Shown here piece by piece: positions 8,284 to 17,519 of a stretch of 64,000 nt of DNA (its first letter is position 1; every line of letters begins with the position of its first letter). The stretch comes from Thermopolyspora flexuosa. Its GTDB lineage: Bacteria > Actinomycetota > Actinomycetes > Streptosporangiales > Streptosporangiaceae. The stretch is from NCBI RefSeq assembly GCF_006716785.1, contig NZ_VFPQ01000001.1, positions 1,674,001 to 1,738,000 of the forward strand, written 5' to 3'. Made by a program: the position numbers and the translations under genes. The notes below the pieces were generated by a model. That model searched no databases, was not told the origin of the DNA, and worked only from the letters and a program-made list of their open reading frames with translations.

Positions 8284-8658
8284 ATGCGCCGTCCGTCCAT
8301 CTGGCTCTCCCTCGCCACCGCGGTCGTCCTCACGCCGGCCGCCGCCGGGTGCAGCACCCTCGACAAGGCCCAGGCCTGCCTGGAGAGCAGCAAGGTGGTC
8401 ACCGAGACGATCAGCCGCGTCCGCCAGCTGGGCAACGACCCCGCGGAGATGGAGCGGGCCCTCAACGACGCCGCCGACCGGCTGAACGAGATCGCCGACA
8501 GGGTCGGCAACACCACGCTCAACGACGCGCTGTCCGACCTGGCGCGCTCCCTCGAGGGCATCAACGTCCGGAACGTCAACGACGCGGTCGACGCGGTGCA
8601 GCGGGTGGTCACCGACGGCACCGCCGCGGCCGAGCGCATCGCCCGCGAGTGCACCTGA
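8284..8658 (+). CDS. Small putative lipoprotein, helical
   Basis: Hypothetical 124-residue exported protein. The N-terminus has Arg-Arg, a hydrophobic core (SIWLSLATAVVLTPAA) and a lipobox-like AAGC, so Cys near residue 23 could be lipidated. The mature part is nearly all charged amphipathic helix (MERALNDAADRLNEIADRVG), with regular Leu/Ile/Val spacing suggesting coiled coil, and one further Cys near the C-terminus. I do not recognise the family. It stands alone between tetR and two DUF202 genes, all on the same strand but with their own promoter-like hexamers. Confidence 0.75.
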   Translation: MRRPSIWLSLATAVVLTPAAAGCSTLDKAQACLESSKVVTETISRVRQLGNDPAEMERALNDAADRLNEIADRVGNTTLNDALSDLARSLEGINVRNVNDAVDAVQRVVTDGTAAAERIARECT

Positions 8659-8706
8659 CCGGGCCGCACCGCCCCTCCCCGTCACCAAGCAGGGAAAATC
8701 GGTCAA

Positions 8707-8712
8707 TACGCT
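8707..8712 (+). promoter_or_regulatory. -10 box TACGCT for leaderless DUF202 gene
   Basis: TACGCT ends 6 nt before ATG 8719 with no Shine-Dalgarno between. The identical hexamer occurs 7 nt before the histidine kinase ATG at 58437 and upstream of the LCP gene on the minus strand (28696-28701). Confidence 0.55.
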
Positions 8713-8718
8713 GGTCGT

Positions 8719-9096
8719 ATGAGCTCTTCGCACGGCCCTCTCCCGACGGCGGCACGGGGCGGTGACGAGAGCGAGCCCGATCCGCGGTTCACCCTGGCGA
8801 ACGAGCGCACCTTCCTCACCTGGCTCAGCACCTCGCTCGCGCTGAGCGCCGCCGGGGTGGCGGTGGCCGCGATGCCGCAGCAGGTGTTCCTGCCGTGGAT
8901 GCGCACGCTTATCGCCGTCCTCCTCGTGCTGCTCGCCGCGCTCGCCGCCGGAATGGCCTACCCGCGGTGGCGCCGCGTGCAGCGGGCGCTGCGCCGCGGG
9001 GAGCCGCTGCCGGCGCCGTCGATCGCCCCGCTGCTCGGGTACGGCGTGGCCGCGGTCGCCGTGCTCGCGCTCGTGCTCATCCTGCTGGGGCAGTGA
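8719..9096 (+). CDS. DUF202/YidH-family membrane protein
   Basis: Protein of 125 residues with a hydrophilic N-terminus followed by the DUF202 signature (FTLANERTFLTWLSTSLALSAAGVAVA). Three membrane helices are expected near 36-56, 60-80 and 100-123, with a basic loop WRRVQRALRRGEPLP between the second and third. Function of the family is unknown. The stop shares one base with the next ATG (TGATG), so the two DUF202 proteins are translationally coupled and may form a complex. Confidence 0.9.
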   Translation: MSSSHGPLPTAARGGDESEPDPRFTLANERTFLTWLSTSLALSAAGVAVAAMPQQVFLPWMRTLIAVLLVLLAALAAGMAYPRWRRVQRALRRGEPLPAPSIAPLLGYGVAAVAVLALVLILLGQ

Positions 9097-9425
9097 TGCC
9101 CGAGCGGGTGTGGGACCGGGGACTGCAGAGCGAACGCACCCGCCTCGCCTGGGTGCGCACCGCGGCCGCGCTCGCGGCGGGCGGCCTCGGCGCGGCCTTC
9201 CTCTCGCTGCGCGGCGGCGCGGGCCCGCTCGCCGTACCGCCCTTCGCCGTGGCCGCGCTCTGCGGCGCGGTGCTGCTCGCCCGCACCGGGGTGCGGTTCC
9301 GCAGGGTGCAGCGCGCCCTGCACGCGGGCCGCCCGCTCGACAACCGGGCGGACGCGCTGCTGGCCTGGCTGGGCGTGCTCGCCGTGATCGGCGGCAGCCT
9401 CCTCACCGTCGCCTGCCTCGCCTGA
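9096..9425 (+). CDS. DUF202-family membrane protein, second copy
   Basis: Protein of 109 residues, a shorter paralogue of the gene before it. The conserved LQSERTRLAWVRTAAALAAGGLGAAFL block corresponds to LANERTFLTWLSTSLALSAAG in the first copy, and FRRVQRALHAGRPLD corresponds to its basic loop. Three membrane helices are predicted. The start overlaps the upstream stop. Pairs of DUF202 genes are common in actinobacteria; no biochemical role is known. Confidence 0.88.
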   Translation: MPERVWDRGLQSERTRLAWVRTAAALAAGGLGAAFLSLRGGAGPLAVPPFAVAALCGAVLLARTGVRFRRVQRALHAGRPLDNRADALLAWLGVLAVIGGSLLTVACLA

Positions 9426-9891
9426 TCCGCACCGGGCCGCCGCGGCCGAGCAGCCCGGGAGCGGACGCGGCCGAAGCCCGGCGATCCGTGCTCGCCGGGT
9501 TCGCGCGTGGCCCGGACGCATGCCGGCGACCACCCGGTCGGGACACCGAGGGCGGGGTGGGCGAACGCGCACCCCTCGGCTCCGCGCGGGGATCGCCCGT
9601 TCGGCTCGTGCTCGGGAGAGGCAGGCGGCCGCCGCGTGATCGGTGCCCGGGTGGCCCGCCGGTCACCTGTGCCCGCCCGGGAGGGAGGGCGGCGGGCCCG
9701 GGAAGCGGCGGAAGGCGCGGGCGCGTGCGCCCCGGCGGCCGGGTGTGATCGGGTGCGAGGCGGCGGGCAGTCGCCGTTCTCGTGCGTGCCGGCGGCCCGG
9801 GCCGACGACGGTGTCGGTCCCGGGCCGCCGCGTGTGGGCCGCGCGTGCCCGAGCGGTGCCCCTTCCCCCAGGCGCCCCTCGCCACGCGTCG
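9426..9891. other. Intergenic region, no gene recognised
   Basis: About 465 bp between the DUF202 pair and the convergent transglycosylase gene. Open frames here are only GC-driven and have no recognisable domain or ribosome site. The one structural element is the hairpin at its right edge. I see nothing else. Confidence 0.6.
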
Positions 9892-9913
9892 GCCCGGCGG
9901 CACCGAGCCGGGC
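9892..9913 (-). terminator. Hairpin directly after transglycosylase stop
   Basis: GCCCGGC at 9892-9898 pairs with GCCGGGC at 9907-9913. On the minus strand the stem begins right after the TGA of the transglycosylase gene. Confidence 0.55.
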
Positions 9914-10939
9914 TCAGTACCAGTTGCGCCGCTGGAAGTGGGCCCAGGCGGCGCAGGGCGTGCCGTACCGCGACTTGATGTACCGCAGCCCCCAGCGCAC
10001 CTGCGTGATCGGGTTGGAGCGCCAGTCGCGCCCGGACACCCTCATCTTGTGCGCGGGCAGCGCCTGCGGGATGCCGTAGGCGCCCGAACGGGGGTTGCGC
10101 GCGCGGTGGTTCCAGTTGCTCTCCCTGGTCCACAGCCGGTCGAGGCAGCGGAACTGCCCCGGCCCCCAGGAGCGGCGGACCAGGTGGAAGGCGAAGCTCT
10201 TCACCGAGTGGCGTCCGGCGTGCGCCCGGGCGTGCCGCGCGTGCCGGGCCTTGTGCACGGCCTTGTGCACGGCCTTGGCCCGCGTCCGCGCGAAGCCCGC
10301 GGCGAACCGCTGCTGCGCGTGCGCGGCCCGGTGCGTCCCCCGCGGGAGCGCCGCCCCCTGCTTCGAGGCGGCCTCCTGCCGCTGCGACGCCTCCTCAGGC
10401 CGCCCGGACGCCTCGGCGTGCCGAGTGCCCTCGACCTGTTGGGTTCCTTCGGTCTGCTGCGTGCCGTCGGGCCGCTGCGCCTGCCCGGCCTCCGCCGCAC
10501 GCGGCCGTACGGCCTCGGACGGACGCTCGGCCACCAGGCCCGGGCGGAGCCCTGCCGGGAACTCCGGTATGGCGACCCCCGGGCCGGACGGCGGCGTGAG
10601 CCGCTCCGGCAGCGCGTCCATCGCGTGCCACACCTCGGCCCACAGCTCGGCCGAGGGGCCGAACTCCGACGACCTCGCTTTCGGTCCGATCGGCGGCACC
10701 CGGGGCGGCACCTCGGGCGGCAGCGGACGTTGCCGCGCGTCCGGCCCGGACGGCGAACCGCTCCGAGCCCCGTCCCGGGCCTCGCTCTGCGGGGCGCGCG
10801 CGGCCTGCGCGTCCGGCTCGGCCGCGGGCGGGTTCCCCCGTTCGGCGGCAGCGGCGGAGGCCGCGCCGCCGGTGAGCAGGGCGGTGGTGGCGACGGTCAC
10901 GACGGTCTTGCGCAACGCGCGTTTGCTGTCCAAATCCAT
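9914..10939 (-). CDS. Secreted lytic transglycosylase-like protein, long form
   Basis: 341-residue exported protein. ATG 10939 is preceded by GAGGAAAGG. A signal peptide with KRALRK and a hydrophobic Ala/Thr/Val core ends near residue 32. Residues 33-260 are a Pro/Ala/Arg/Glu/Gln-rich linker containing His/Ala/Lys repeats (KAVHKAVHKARHARHARAHAG). Residues 265-341 are the transglycosylase-type domain: LWTRESNWNH with probable catalytic Glu273, ARNPRSGAYGIPQALP, TQVRWGLRYIKSRYGTPCAAW, and two Cys at the domain ends that could form a disulphide. It should cleave peptidoglycan outside the cell. A shorter paralogue is the next gene upstream on the same strand. Confidence 0.88.
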   Translation of the reverse strand: MDLDSKRALRKTVVTVATTALLTGGAASAAAAERGNPPAAEPDAQAARAPQSEARDGARSGSPSGPDARQRPLPPEVPPRVPPIGPKARSSEFGPSAELWAEVWHAMDALPERLTPPSGPGVAIPEFPAGLRPGLVAERPSEAVRPRAAEAGQAQRPDGTQQTEGTQQVEGTRHAEASGRPEEASQRQEAASKQGAALPRGTHRAAHAQQRFAAGFARTRAKAVHKAVHKARHARHARAHAGRHSVKSFAFHLVRRSWGPGQFRCLDRLWTRESNWNHRARNPRSGAYGIPQALPAHKMRVSGRDWRSNPITQVRWGLRYIKSRYGTPCAAWAHFQRRNWY

Positions 10940-11303
10940 CCTTTCCTCGGGCCGCGTGCGGATGACGGGCATCCGGGCACGCCCGCGGCGGCCCGTGGGC
11001 CTGCGGGTGCGCCCGCGTGCGCCCGTCGTGCGGCCGCTCGCCCATGGCGTGGGCGCCGGCCGTCCGCTCGGCCTCCCGGTCCTGAGCCATTCCGTGCGGG
11101 AATGGTCCGGAAGGCACCGCGACGGGTCCTGTGGCGGTTTCTAGTACGCGAATCGGTCGCGGCCGATTACCTGCGACACGCTGCGGAGAGGTGTTTGCCG
11201 AACCGGTGCGGACGGCCGCCCGTCTCGCGGGTGCGGGGTTAACCGGCTCGGCGCGCGGATGACCTTGGACGGCGGGAAAAATTGCCGTGCCATGGGGTTT
11301 GGA
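10940..11303. other. Intergenic region upstream of long transglycosylase gene
   Basis: About 360 bp with no recognisable gene. It contains a near-perfect 18-bp palindrome at 11151-11168 (AATCGG facing CCGATT, one mismatch in nine pairs) that may be a regulator site. The part next to the gene (10975-11060) is very GC-rich on the mRNA strand and could fold into a long leader. No known riboswitch consensus was recognised. Confidence 0.5.
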
Positions 11304-11810
11304 TCAGTACCAGCCGCGTGACCTGGCATGAATCCACGCGGCGCACGGCGTGCCGTACCGCGACTTGATGTAGTGAAGGCCCCATTTGATCTGAGTTTTC
11401 GGATTTGTCCGCCAGTCGTTTCCGGCGGACGCCATCTTCCCGGCCGGAAGGGCCTGCGGGATGCCGTACGCGCCCGAACGGGGGTTGCGCGCGAGGTGGT
11501 TCCAGCCGCTCTCGCGCTCCCACAGCCTGCTCAGACAGGCGAACTGGGCGGCGGCCCAGCCGCGGGCGCGCGCCAGGGGGCGGGCGATCGCCTTGTTCCG
11601 CGCCTTCCTGCTCGGCGCCTTTCGCGCCTTCGTCGTCGGCGCCTTTCGCGCGGCCGTGGAAACGGCGGCGGAGGACGTCGTCGCCGCGACGAGCGCCGGC
11701 CGGACGGCGGCCGTCGCGGGCGCGGCCGCGGCGGCCGTGGTCGCGGTTCCGCCCACGAGGGCGGTGGCGGCGAGCGTCGCGCCGATGGTGCGATGCGTCG
11801 GCATAGGCAT
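11304..11810 (-). CDS. Secreted lytic transglycosylase-like protein, short form
   Basis: 168-residue paralogue of the preceding gene. ATG 11810 follows GAAAGGGAC, a good ribosome site. The signal peptide (IGATLAATALVGGTATTAAAAA) is followed by a 45-residue Ala/Thr/Lys/Arg linker with repeated KAPT/RKAPSRKARNK. Residues 92-168 repeat the catalytic domain of the longer paralogue nearly word for word: LWERESGWNH with probable catalytic Glu100, ARNPRSGAYGIPQALPAGKM, and KSRYGTPCAAW. The two genes differ mainly in linker length, suggesting local duplication followed by linker divergence. It likely acts in the cell wall. Confidence 0.88.
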   Translation of the reverse strand: MPMPTHRTIGATLAATALVGGTATTAAAAAPATAAVRPALVAATTSSAAVSTAARKAPTTKARKAPSRKARNKAIARPLARARGWAAAQFACLSRLWERESGWNHLARNPRSGAYGIPQALPAGKMASAGNDWRTNPKTQIKWGLHYIKSRYGTPCAAWIHARSRGWY

Positions 11811-12028
11811 GTCCCTTTCAGGGGTGAAACATGGCAACGCCGACACATTGCCGCACTCGTCATTTATTCAGATTTTTTCTGCCCTTCTGGTGAAGATCAT
11901 CCGGTTGTTCGCGCCCTCCGCCGATGTCTGTCTACCAGGACCGTTCTCCGGTGCCAGTGAGGATCGCCACATTTCAGCATGAAAATGCCGATCTATACCT
12001 TTTGGTGATATCGCCGGCGGGGCAGGGT

Positions 12029-12034
12029 TATGCT
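12029..12034 (+). promoter_or_regulatory. -10 box TATGCT for leaderless peroxidase gene
   Basis: TATGCT ends 6 nt before GTG 12041. No ribosome site lies between, so a leaderless transcript is likely. Confidence 0.5.
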
Positions 12035-12040
12035 CGTCCC

Positions 12041-12529
12041 GTGACTCTGCTCAACGTGCCCGTGCGTACCCTCAGGCAGGAGGAGACGACGCTCGGGGAG
12101 ATCCTCGCGGGCCGCGCCGCCCTCGTCGTCAACGTCGCCTCACGCTGCGGCCTCACCCCCCAGTACGAGGGACTGGTACGGCTGCACCGCCGCTACGCCG
12201 AGCGCGGGTTCACCGTGGTCGGCGTGCCCTGCAACCAGTTCCTGGGGCAGGAGCCCGGCACCGCCGAGGAGATCCTGGAGTTCTGCTCCACCACCTACGG
12301 CGTGGACTTCCCGCTGCTGGAGAAGACCGACGTCAACGGCGAGAACCGGCACCCGCTCTACCGGGAGCTGACCGCCTTCCCCGACGCGGACGGCAATGCC
12401 GGCGACGTGCAGTGGAACTTCGAGAAGTTCCTGCTCGACGCCGAGGGCCGGGTGGTGGCGCGGTTCCGCCCCCGGGTCGAGCCGGAGGACCCCGCCGTCA
12501 TCGAGGCGATCGAGAAGGTCCTCGGCTGA
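12041..12529 (+). CDS. Glutathione peroxidase family (Cys-type thiol peroxidase)
   Basis: 162-residue cytosolic peroxidase reducing hydroperoxides, in bacteria usually with thioredoxin rather than glutathione. Hallmarks: NVASRCGLTPQY with peroxidatic Cys36, GVPCNQFLGQEPG with Gln70 of the catalytic tetrad, FCSTTYGV with the likely resolving Cys82, and WNFEKFLL with Trp125. The size fits the family. GTG 12041 is chosen because the conserved fold starts right after it and a TATGCT box lies 6 nt upstream. The gene stands alone between a divergent transglycosylase gene and a convergent lacI. Confidence 0.94.
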   Translation: MTLLNVPVRTLRQEETTLGEILAGRAALVVNVASRCGLTPQYEGLVRLHRRYAERGFTVVGVPCNQFLGQEPGTAEEILEFCSTTYGVDFPLLEKTDVNGENRHPLYRELTAFPDADGNAGDVQWNFEKFLLDAEGRVVARFRPRVEPEDPAVIEAIEKVLG

Positions 12530-12552
12530 TCCGGCATCCATGTCCGGTACGG

Positions 12553-12569
12553 CCGGTCCGCCGGACCGG
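12553..12569. terminator. Hairpin between convergent peroxidase and lacI genes
   Basis: CCGGTCC at 12553-12559 pairs with GGACCGG at 12563-12569 over a 3-nt loop. It is symmetric and could serve either strand. Confidence 0.5.
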
Positions 12570-12623
12570 GCGCACCGCGCACCGGCCCGGCGGCCGACCT
12601 CCGCGTCACGGCGCGGGCGCCGG

Positions 12624-13649
12624 TCACCCGCCCGGCCGGGTCCGCCGCCGGGGCGCGCAGCTCGCCCGCACGATGAGCTCGGTGGGCAGCGTCACCACCC
12701 GGGGCTCCCGCGCCCGCCGCCCCTCGCGCAGCACGAGCTCGGCCGCGCGGTAGCCCATGTCCCGCGCCGGCTCGGCGATCACCGTGAGCGGCGGGGAGCA
12801 CAGCTCGGCCCACGGCACGTCGTCGAACATGATCAGCGAGACGTCACGGGGGATGCGCAGGTCGAGCTCGCGCGCGGCGAGCACCGCCGCCTCGCCGAGC
12901 AGGTTGCCCCCGGCGAGCAGCGCGGTGAGGTCCGGGCGGTGCTGGAACAGGCCCGCCGCCGCCGCGTACGCCGAGTCGCGGCTCGCCCGGGCGTAGGCGA
13001 CGAGGTCCTCGTCGGCCGTGACGCCGAGCGCGGCCAGCGTGTCGAGGAACGTCCGCACCCGGCGGCGGTCGCCGTACCGGGCGAGGAACGCGATGCGCCG
13101 GTGCCCGAGCCCGGCCAGGTACTCCAGCGCGGTGCGCATGCCGGTGCGGTCGTCGGCGAGCACGGCCGGGACCGCGGGCTCGTCCGGCCCGCGCCGCCCG
13201 GCGAACACCACGGTGAGCCCCGCCCGGATCGCCGGGGCCCAGCTCTCCCCGTCGCCCGCGGGCACCGCGATCACCCGTTCCACGCTCTGCTCGACCAGCG
13301 CCCCGATCCGGTCGGCCTCGCGTTCGGGGTCGTCCCCGGTCACCCCGATGATCACCGGCTCGCCCGCCTCCCGGGCCCCCGCCATGACGCCGTCGGCGAG
13401 CCGTGCGTAGAACAGGTCGGTGATGTCCGGGACGAGCAGGCCGATGCCGCCCGAGCGCTGGCGACGCAGGTTCCGGCCGAGCGCGCTCGGCCGGTAGTCG
13501 AGCGCCGCCACCGCCGCCAGCACCCGTTCCCGGGTCTCCGGGCTCGCTGACCCGGTGCCCGACAACACCCGGGAGACCGTGGCCACCCCCACGCCCGCGG
13601 CCTCGGCGACATCCCTGATCGTCACCCTACGGGGACTGTTCGTGCTCAT
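12624..13649 (-). CDS. LacI-family transcriptional repressor
   Basis: 341-residue repressor. The N-terminal headpiece VTIRDVAEAAGVGVATVSRVLSGTGSASPETRERVLAAVAALDYRPS is a textbook LacI helix-turn-helix plus hinge region (RNLRRQRSGGIGLLVPDI). The rest is a periplasmic-binding-protein-like sugar domain. A perfect 20-bp palindrome overlaps its own start codon, showing autoregulation, and lies about 160 bp upstream of the divergent MsiK-type gene. The likely effector is a sugar or sugar phosphate; which one cannot be read from the sequence. Confidence 0.93.
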   Translation of the reverse strand: MSTNSPRRVTIRDVAEAAGVGVATVSRVLSGTGSASPETRERVLAAVAALDYRPSALGRNLRRQRSGGIGLLVPDITDLFYARLADGVMAGAREAGEPVIIGVTGDDPEREADRIGALVEQSVERVIAVPAGDGESWAPAIRAGLTVVFAGRRGPDEPAVPAVLADDRTGMRTALEYLAGLGHRRIAFLARYGDRRRVRTFLDTLAALGVTADEDLVAYARASRDSAYAAAAGLFQHRPDLTALLAGGNLLGEAAVLAARELDLRIPRDVSLIMFDDVPWAELCSPPLTVIAEPARDMGYRAAELVLREGRRAREPRVVTLPTELIVRASCAPRRRTRPGG

Positions 13650-13668
13650 GATGGAATCGATTCCATCA
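13649..13668. promoter_or_regulatory. LacI-type operator, perfect 20-bp palindrome
   Basis: TGATGGAATCGATTCCATCA is fully self-complementary with a central CG, as LacI-family operators require. Base 13649 is also the first base of the lacI start codon, so repressor binding would block its own transcription or initiation. Confidence 0.85.
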
Positions 13669-13727
13669 CAGTTCCACGGGCCTGACCAGGCCCGCCCCCG
13701 TGAAAGACCATGAAAATAAGGAACTTC

Positions 13728-13757
13728 TTGACACTGTCGGTGCGTGTCGTGTGTGAT
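13728..13757 (+). promoter_or_regulatory. Promoter candidate for the MsiK-type gene
   Basis: TTGACA at 13728-13733 and TGTGAT at 13752-13757 are separated by 18 nt, a good sigma-70-type spacing. The operator palindrome lies 60 bp upstream of the -35. Confidence 0.5.
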
Positions 13758-13829
13758 GATGAAAACGTATCCATATCCGTAACCAGGTGCGGCCGCCGTC
13801 CCGGCCAGACCTGAGCGCGAAGGACTGTC

Positions 13830-15047
<1,218 letters not shown>

Positions 15048-15062
15048 GCTCGCGGCCAACGC

Positions 15063-15815
15063 TCACAGGCCGACCTTCTCGGCGATCCGGCCGAGGAGAT
15101 TGGGCGGGGTCAGCCTGCCGACGGCGGCGATCAGCTTGTAACGCCGCGCCGGCACGCTGACCCGCAGCCCGCGGGCGAAGTCGCGCATCGCCTCGGCCAC
15201 CACCCGGTCGGCGTCCAGCCACAGGAAGCCGGGGATGCCGCCGGGGTCGATGCCGGCCCGCTGGTGCAGCTCGGTGCGGGTGAACCCGGGACACAGGGCC
15301 ATCACCCGCACCCCCTTGTCCGCCACCTCGCCCGCGGCCGACTGGCTGAACTGCACCAGCCACGCCTTGCTCGCGCCGTACGTGCTGCCGCTGGGGAAGT
15401 ACGCGGCGACCGAGGCGACGTTGATCACCCCGCCGCGCCCCTTGGCGACCATGCCGGGCAGCGCGGCGGAGGTGAGCCGGAGCACCGCCTCGCAGTGCAG
15501 CTTGAGCATGCGGAGCTCGTCCTCGATCGGCACCTTCAGGTACGACCGGCGGTGGGCGAAGCCCGCGTTGTTCACCAGCAGGTCCACCCCGGCCCGCAGC
15601 CGCTCGGCCACGGCCTCGATGCCGTCGTCGGTGGTGAGGTCGGCGGGGAGCGTCTCCACCTCGACCCCGTACCGCTTGCGGAGATGTTCGGCGGTCGCGC
15701 GCAGCCGCTCCTCGTCACGGCCGTTGAGGATGAGGGTGAGGCCGTCGCCGGCGAGCCTGCGCGCGAAGGCCGCGCCCAGTCCGGAAGTCGCTCCGGTGAT
15801 CAGTGCGGTAGGCAT
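15063..15815 (-). CDS. Short-chain dehydrogenase/reductase
   Basis: 250-residue Rossmann-fold oxidoreductase. TGATSGLGAAFARRL at 7-21 is the cofactor loop, LVNNAGFA the structural motif, and YGASKAWLV the catalytic Tyr-x-x-x-Lys. Arg after the second strand (NGRDEER) suggests NADP(H). A hydrophobic-basic C-terminal tail is present. The substrate is unknown; similar proteins act on ketones, acyl or steroid compounds. TAGGCT lies 6 nt before the ATG on the coding strand with no ribosome site, pointing to a leaderless transcript. It is convergent with the MsiK-type gene, 15 bp apart. Confidence 0.9.
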   Translation of the reverse strand: MPTALITGATSGLGAAFARRLAGDGLTLILNGRDEERLRATAEHLRKRYGVEVETLPADLTTDDGIEAVAERLRAGVDLLVNNAGFAHRRSYLKVPIEDELRMLKLHCEAVLRLTSAALPGMVAKGRGGVINVASVAAYFPSGSTYGASKAWLVQFSQSAAGEVADKGVRVMALCPGFTRTELHQRAGIDPGGIPGFLWLDADRVVAEAMRDFARGLRVSVPARRYKLIAAVGRLTPPNLLGRIAEKVGL

Positions 15816-16203
15816 GGATCAAGCCTAGGGCCGCCCCGGCCCCTCCCCGCAGGGGACACGTGGCGGCCGGCGGGGGAGGGGGACGGCCCGCGCGCCGCGC
15901 CCGTCCGCCGGTCGTTCATCCGCCCGCCCACGTGCCCCGATTCCGCCCGGCCGGCCTCGTAGAGGCACTCGAGCGCGCGCACCGCGCCGCCCCGCGGACG
16001 CGCCTCCGGGACGTTCGTTACATCCATATGAACGCCGCATTGCGCGCGCATTCACCGGCGCGCCGTCTCGTCAACGTTCGCGACCTCTTTGCCACGGAGC
16101 CTTTTCCTGGCGCGGGAAGTACCCAAAGATAGGTTTCGGGGGACCAGCCGGATATCCGGGCCCGCCCACCCTCACCGGTCGGCCCGACACAGTGGAGTGG
16201 CTC
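15816..16203. other. Intergenic region, divergent promoters
   Basis: About 390 bp between the SDR (minus) and the CMD-fold gene (plus). The minus-strand -10 TAGGCT is at 15822-15827. A less GC-rich stretch at 16010-16140 probably holds the promoter of the CMD gene. No gene is recognised. Confidence 0.5.
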
Positions 16204-16578
16204 ATGAGCGAGAGCCTGGACGAGCAACTCGCCCATCACGCCCGGGGTATGCGCACCGTCGGCCAGGCGCACGGCCGGGAGCGTCCCGCCGCCCGCGACT
16301 TCCTCGCCAGAACCGTGGAGGACCTGTTCGCCGAGGTGTGGTCCCGCGACGTGCTCAGCGACCGCGACCGCCGGCTGCTGCTGCTCGGCCTGCTGGTGGG
16401 GCAGGGGCTCGACGACCAGGTGGCCGTCCAGCTCGACGTGTCGATGCGGACCGGTGTGCTCACCCCCGAGGAACTGCGCGAGATCGTCGTGTTCCTCACC
16501 CACTACGCGGGCTGGGCCCGCGGGGCGCGGCTCAACGACCAGGTCGAGGACCTGATTGAACGTTTCATGGACGGCTGA
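16204..16578 (+). CDS. Carboxymuconolactone-decarboxylase-like (CMD-fold) protein
   Basis: 124-residue helical protein related to gamma-carboxymuconolactone decarboxylase. The core SDRDRRLLLLGLLVGQGLDDQVAVQLDVSM and LTPEELREIVVFLTHYAGWARG match the CMD repeat, in which Glu/His residues normally do catalysis. The Cys-x-x-Cys pair of the AhpD peroxidase branch is absent, so it is not an alkylhydroperoxidase. The ATG has GTGGAG 6 nt upstream; an in-frame GTG at 16192 is less likely. No aromatic catabolic neighbours are present, so the substrate is open. Confidence 0.85.
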   Translation: MSESLDEQLAHHARGMRTVGQAHGRERPAARDFLARTVEDLFAEVWSRDVLSDRDRRLLLLGLLVGQGLDDQVAVQLDVSMRTGVLTPEELREIVVFLTHYAGWARGARLNDQVEDLIERFMDG

Positions 16579-16755
16579 TCGGGGGCGCATTTGGCCGCGG
16601 ACGTCGCCGGGCGGGTCCGCCGCGGGGACCTCGGCCCGCACCGCCGGGAATCCGGCCGGGAACGGTCCCGGGCACACCGCCGCCGAATGCCGGTACGGCC
16701 TGCCCGTGCTTCCCCCTTCGGATCACAGGACGGTACAAGAAAACGCCAAGATTTG

Positions 16756-16766
16756 GGAAAATTTCC
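16756..16766. promoter_or_regulatory. Small palindrome GGAAAATTTCC upstream of lipoprotein-protease operon
   Basis: GGAAA and TTTCC flank a single A, in an AT-rich patch about 85 bp upstream of the lipoprotein ATG. It may be a regulator site or part of the promoter. Confidence 0.35.
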
Positions 16767-16850
16767 GTAGTGCGTTTCGGTACACCGGGGAGAGATACTC
16801 GAAAAACGGGCACAACCCCCCGACAACCGCAAAGCGGAGGTAAGGCCCCA

Positions 16851-17510
16851 ATGAAGAGAGCGCGGGCGAGACCCGGAGCGGTGGTCGCGCTTGCCGCCGC
16901 CGCGGGTGTGCTCGCCGGATGCGCGGGCCCCGAGTTCACCTACGTGCGGGACAGCAGCGGCAAGGCGTACTTCAAGGTGCCCGCCGAGTGGCAGAAGGTC
17001 GACCAGAAGGCCCTCGACCGGCTGCTGCTCGGGGATCCGGACTCCGAGCAGACGCAGGCGATCAAGGACCTCATCTGGACCGTCGCCTACGACGCCGGCC
17101 GGACCCCGTCGATCGACCACCTCACCGGCACCAACGGGCCTCCGGACGAGCCGTTCGCGCTCGCCATCGTCCAGACCCTCACCCCGGCGCAGCGCCAGCA
17201 GGCCTCGCTCAACTACCTGCGCAACGTGCTCATCCCGGTGGTCGGGGAGGACGGCCCCGCGAACGGCGTCGAGATCATCAAGGACGAGGAGCTGCCGCAG
17301 CCGGGCGGGGCGAAGGGCGTGCGAACCGTCTTCACGATGACCGTCGGCCCGGGGCAGAGCCAGACCCTCAACAAGACGGTGTACCTGTCCGGCGACGGCA
17401 ACACGATGTCGATGCTGCTGATCCAGTGCTCGACCGACTGTTACAAGGCCCGCTCCAAGCAGATCGACCTCGTCGCGCAATCCTTCCGAATCAAGCCGGA
17501 CGCCCCGTAA
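16851..17510 (+). CDS. Putative membrane lipoprotein, operon partner of FtsH-like protease
   Basis: Protein of 219 residues. The signal sequence KRARARPGAVVALAAAAGVLAGC ends in a clear lipobox (LAGC), so it should be anchored to the outer face of the membrane. The mature domain starts FTYVRDSSGKAYFKVPAEWQKVD, resembling the small alpha/beta LpqN/Mog1-like fold of other actinobacterial lipoproteins; this is a weak resemblance. Two Cys near the C-terminus (IQCSTDCYK) could pair. GCGGAGGTAAGG is the ribosome site. The stop is 9 nt before the protease start, so the two are an operon and may interact across the membrane. Confidence 0.82.
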   Translation: MKRARARPGAVVALAAAAGVLAGCAGPEFTYVRDSSGKAYFKVPAEWQKVDQKALDRLLLGDPDSEQTQAIKDLIWTVAYDAGRTPSIDHLTGTNGPPDEPFALAIVQTLTPAQRQQASLNYLRNVLIPVVGEDGPANGVEIIKDEELPQPGGAKGVRTVFTMTVGPGQSQTLNKTVYLSGDGNTMSMLLIQCSTDCYKARSKQIDLVAQSFRIKPDAP

Positions 17511-17519
17511 GGAGTTCCG

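Noticed and set aside
9426-9891. Possible coding region in the 465-bp gap
   Set aside because: Several frames are open but none shows codon bias, start signal or homology-like motifs.
10940-11300. Possible cyclic-di-AMP (ydaO-type) riboswitch upstream of the transglycosylase gene
   Set aside because: Such riboswitches are common before actinobacterial wall hydrolases, but the conserved GGGGGAACC and GGGUGAAUC-like blocks were not found on the coding strand.
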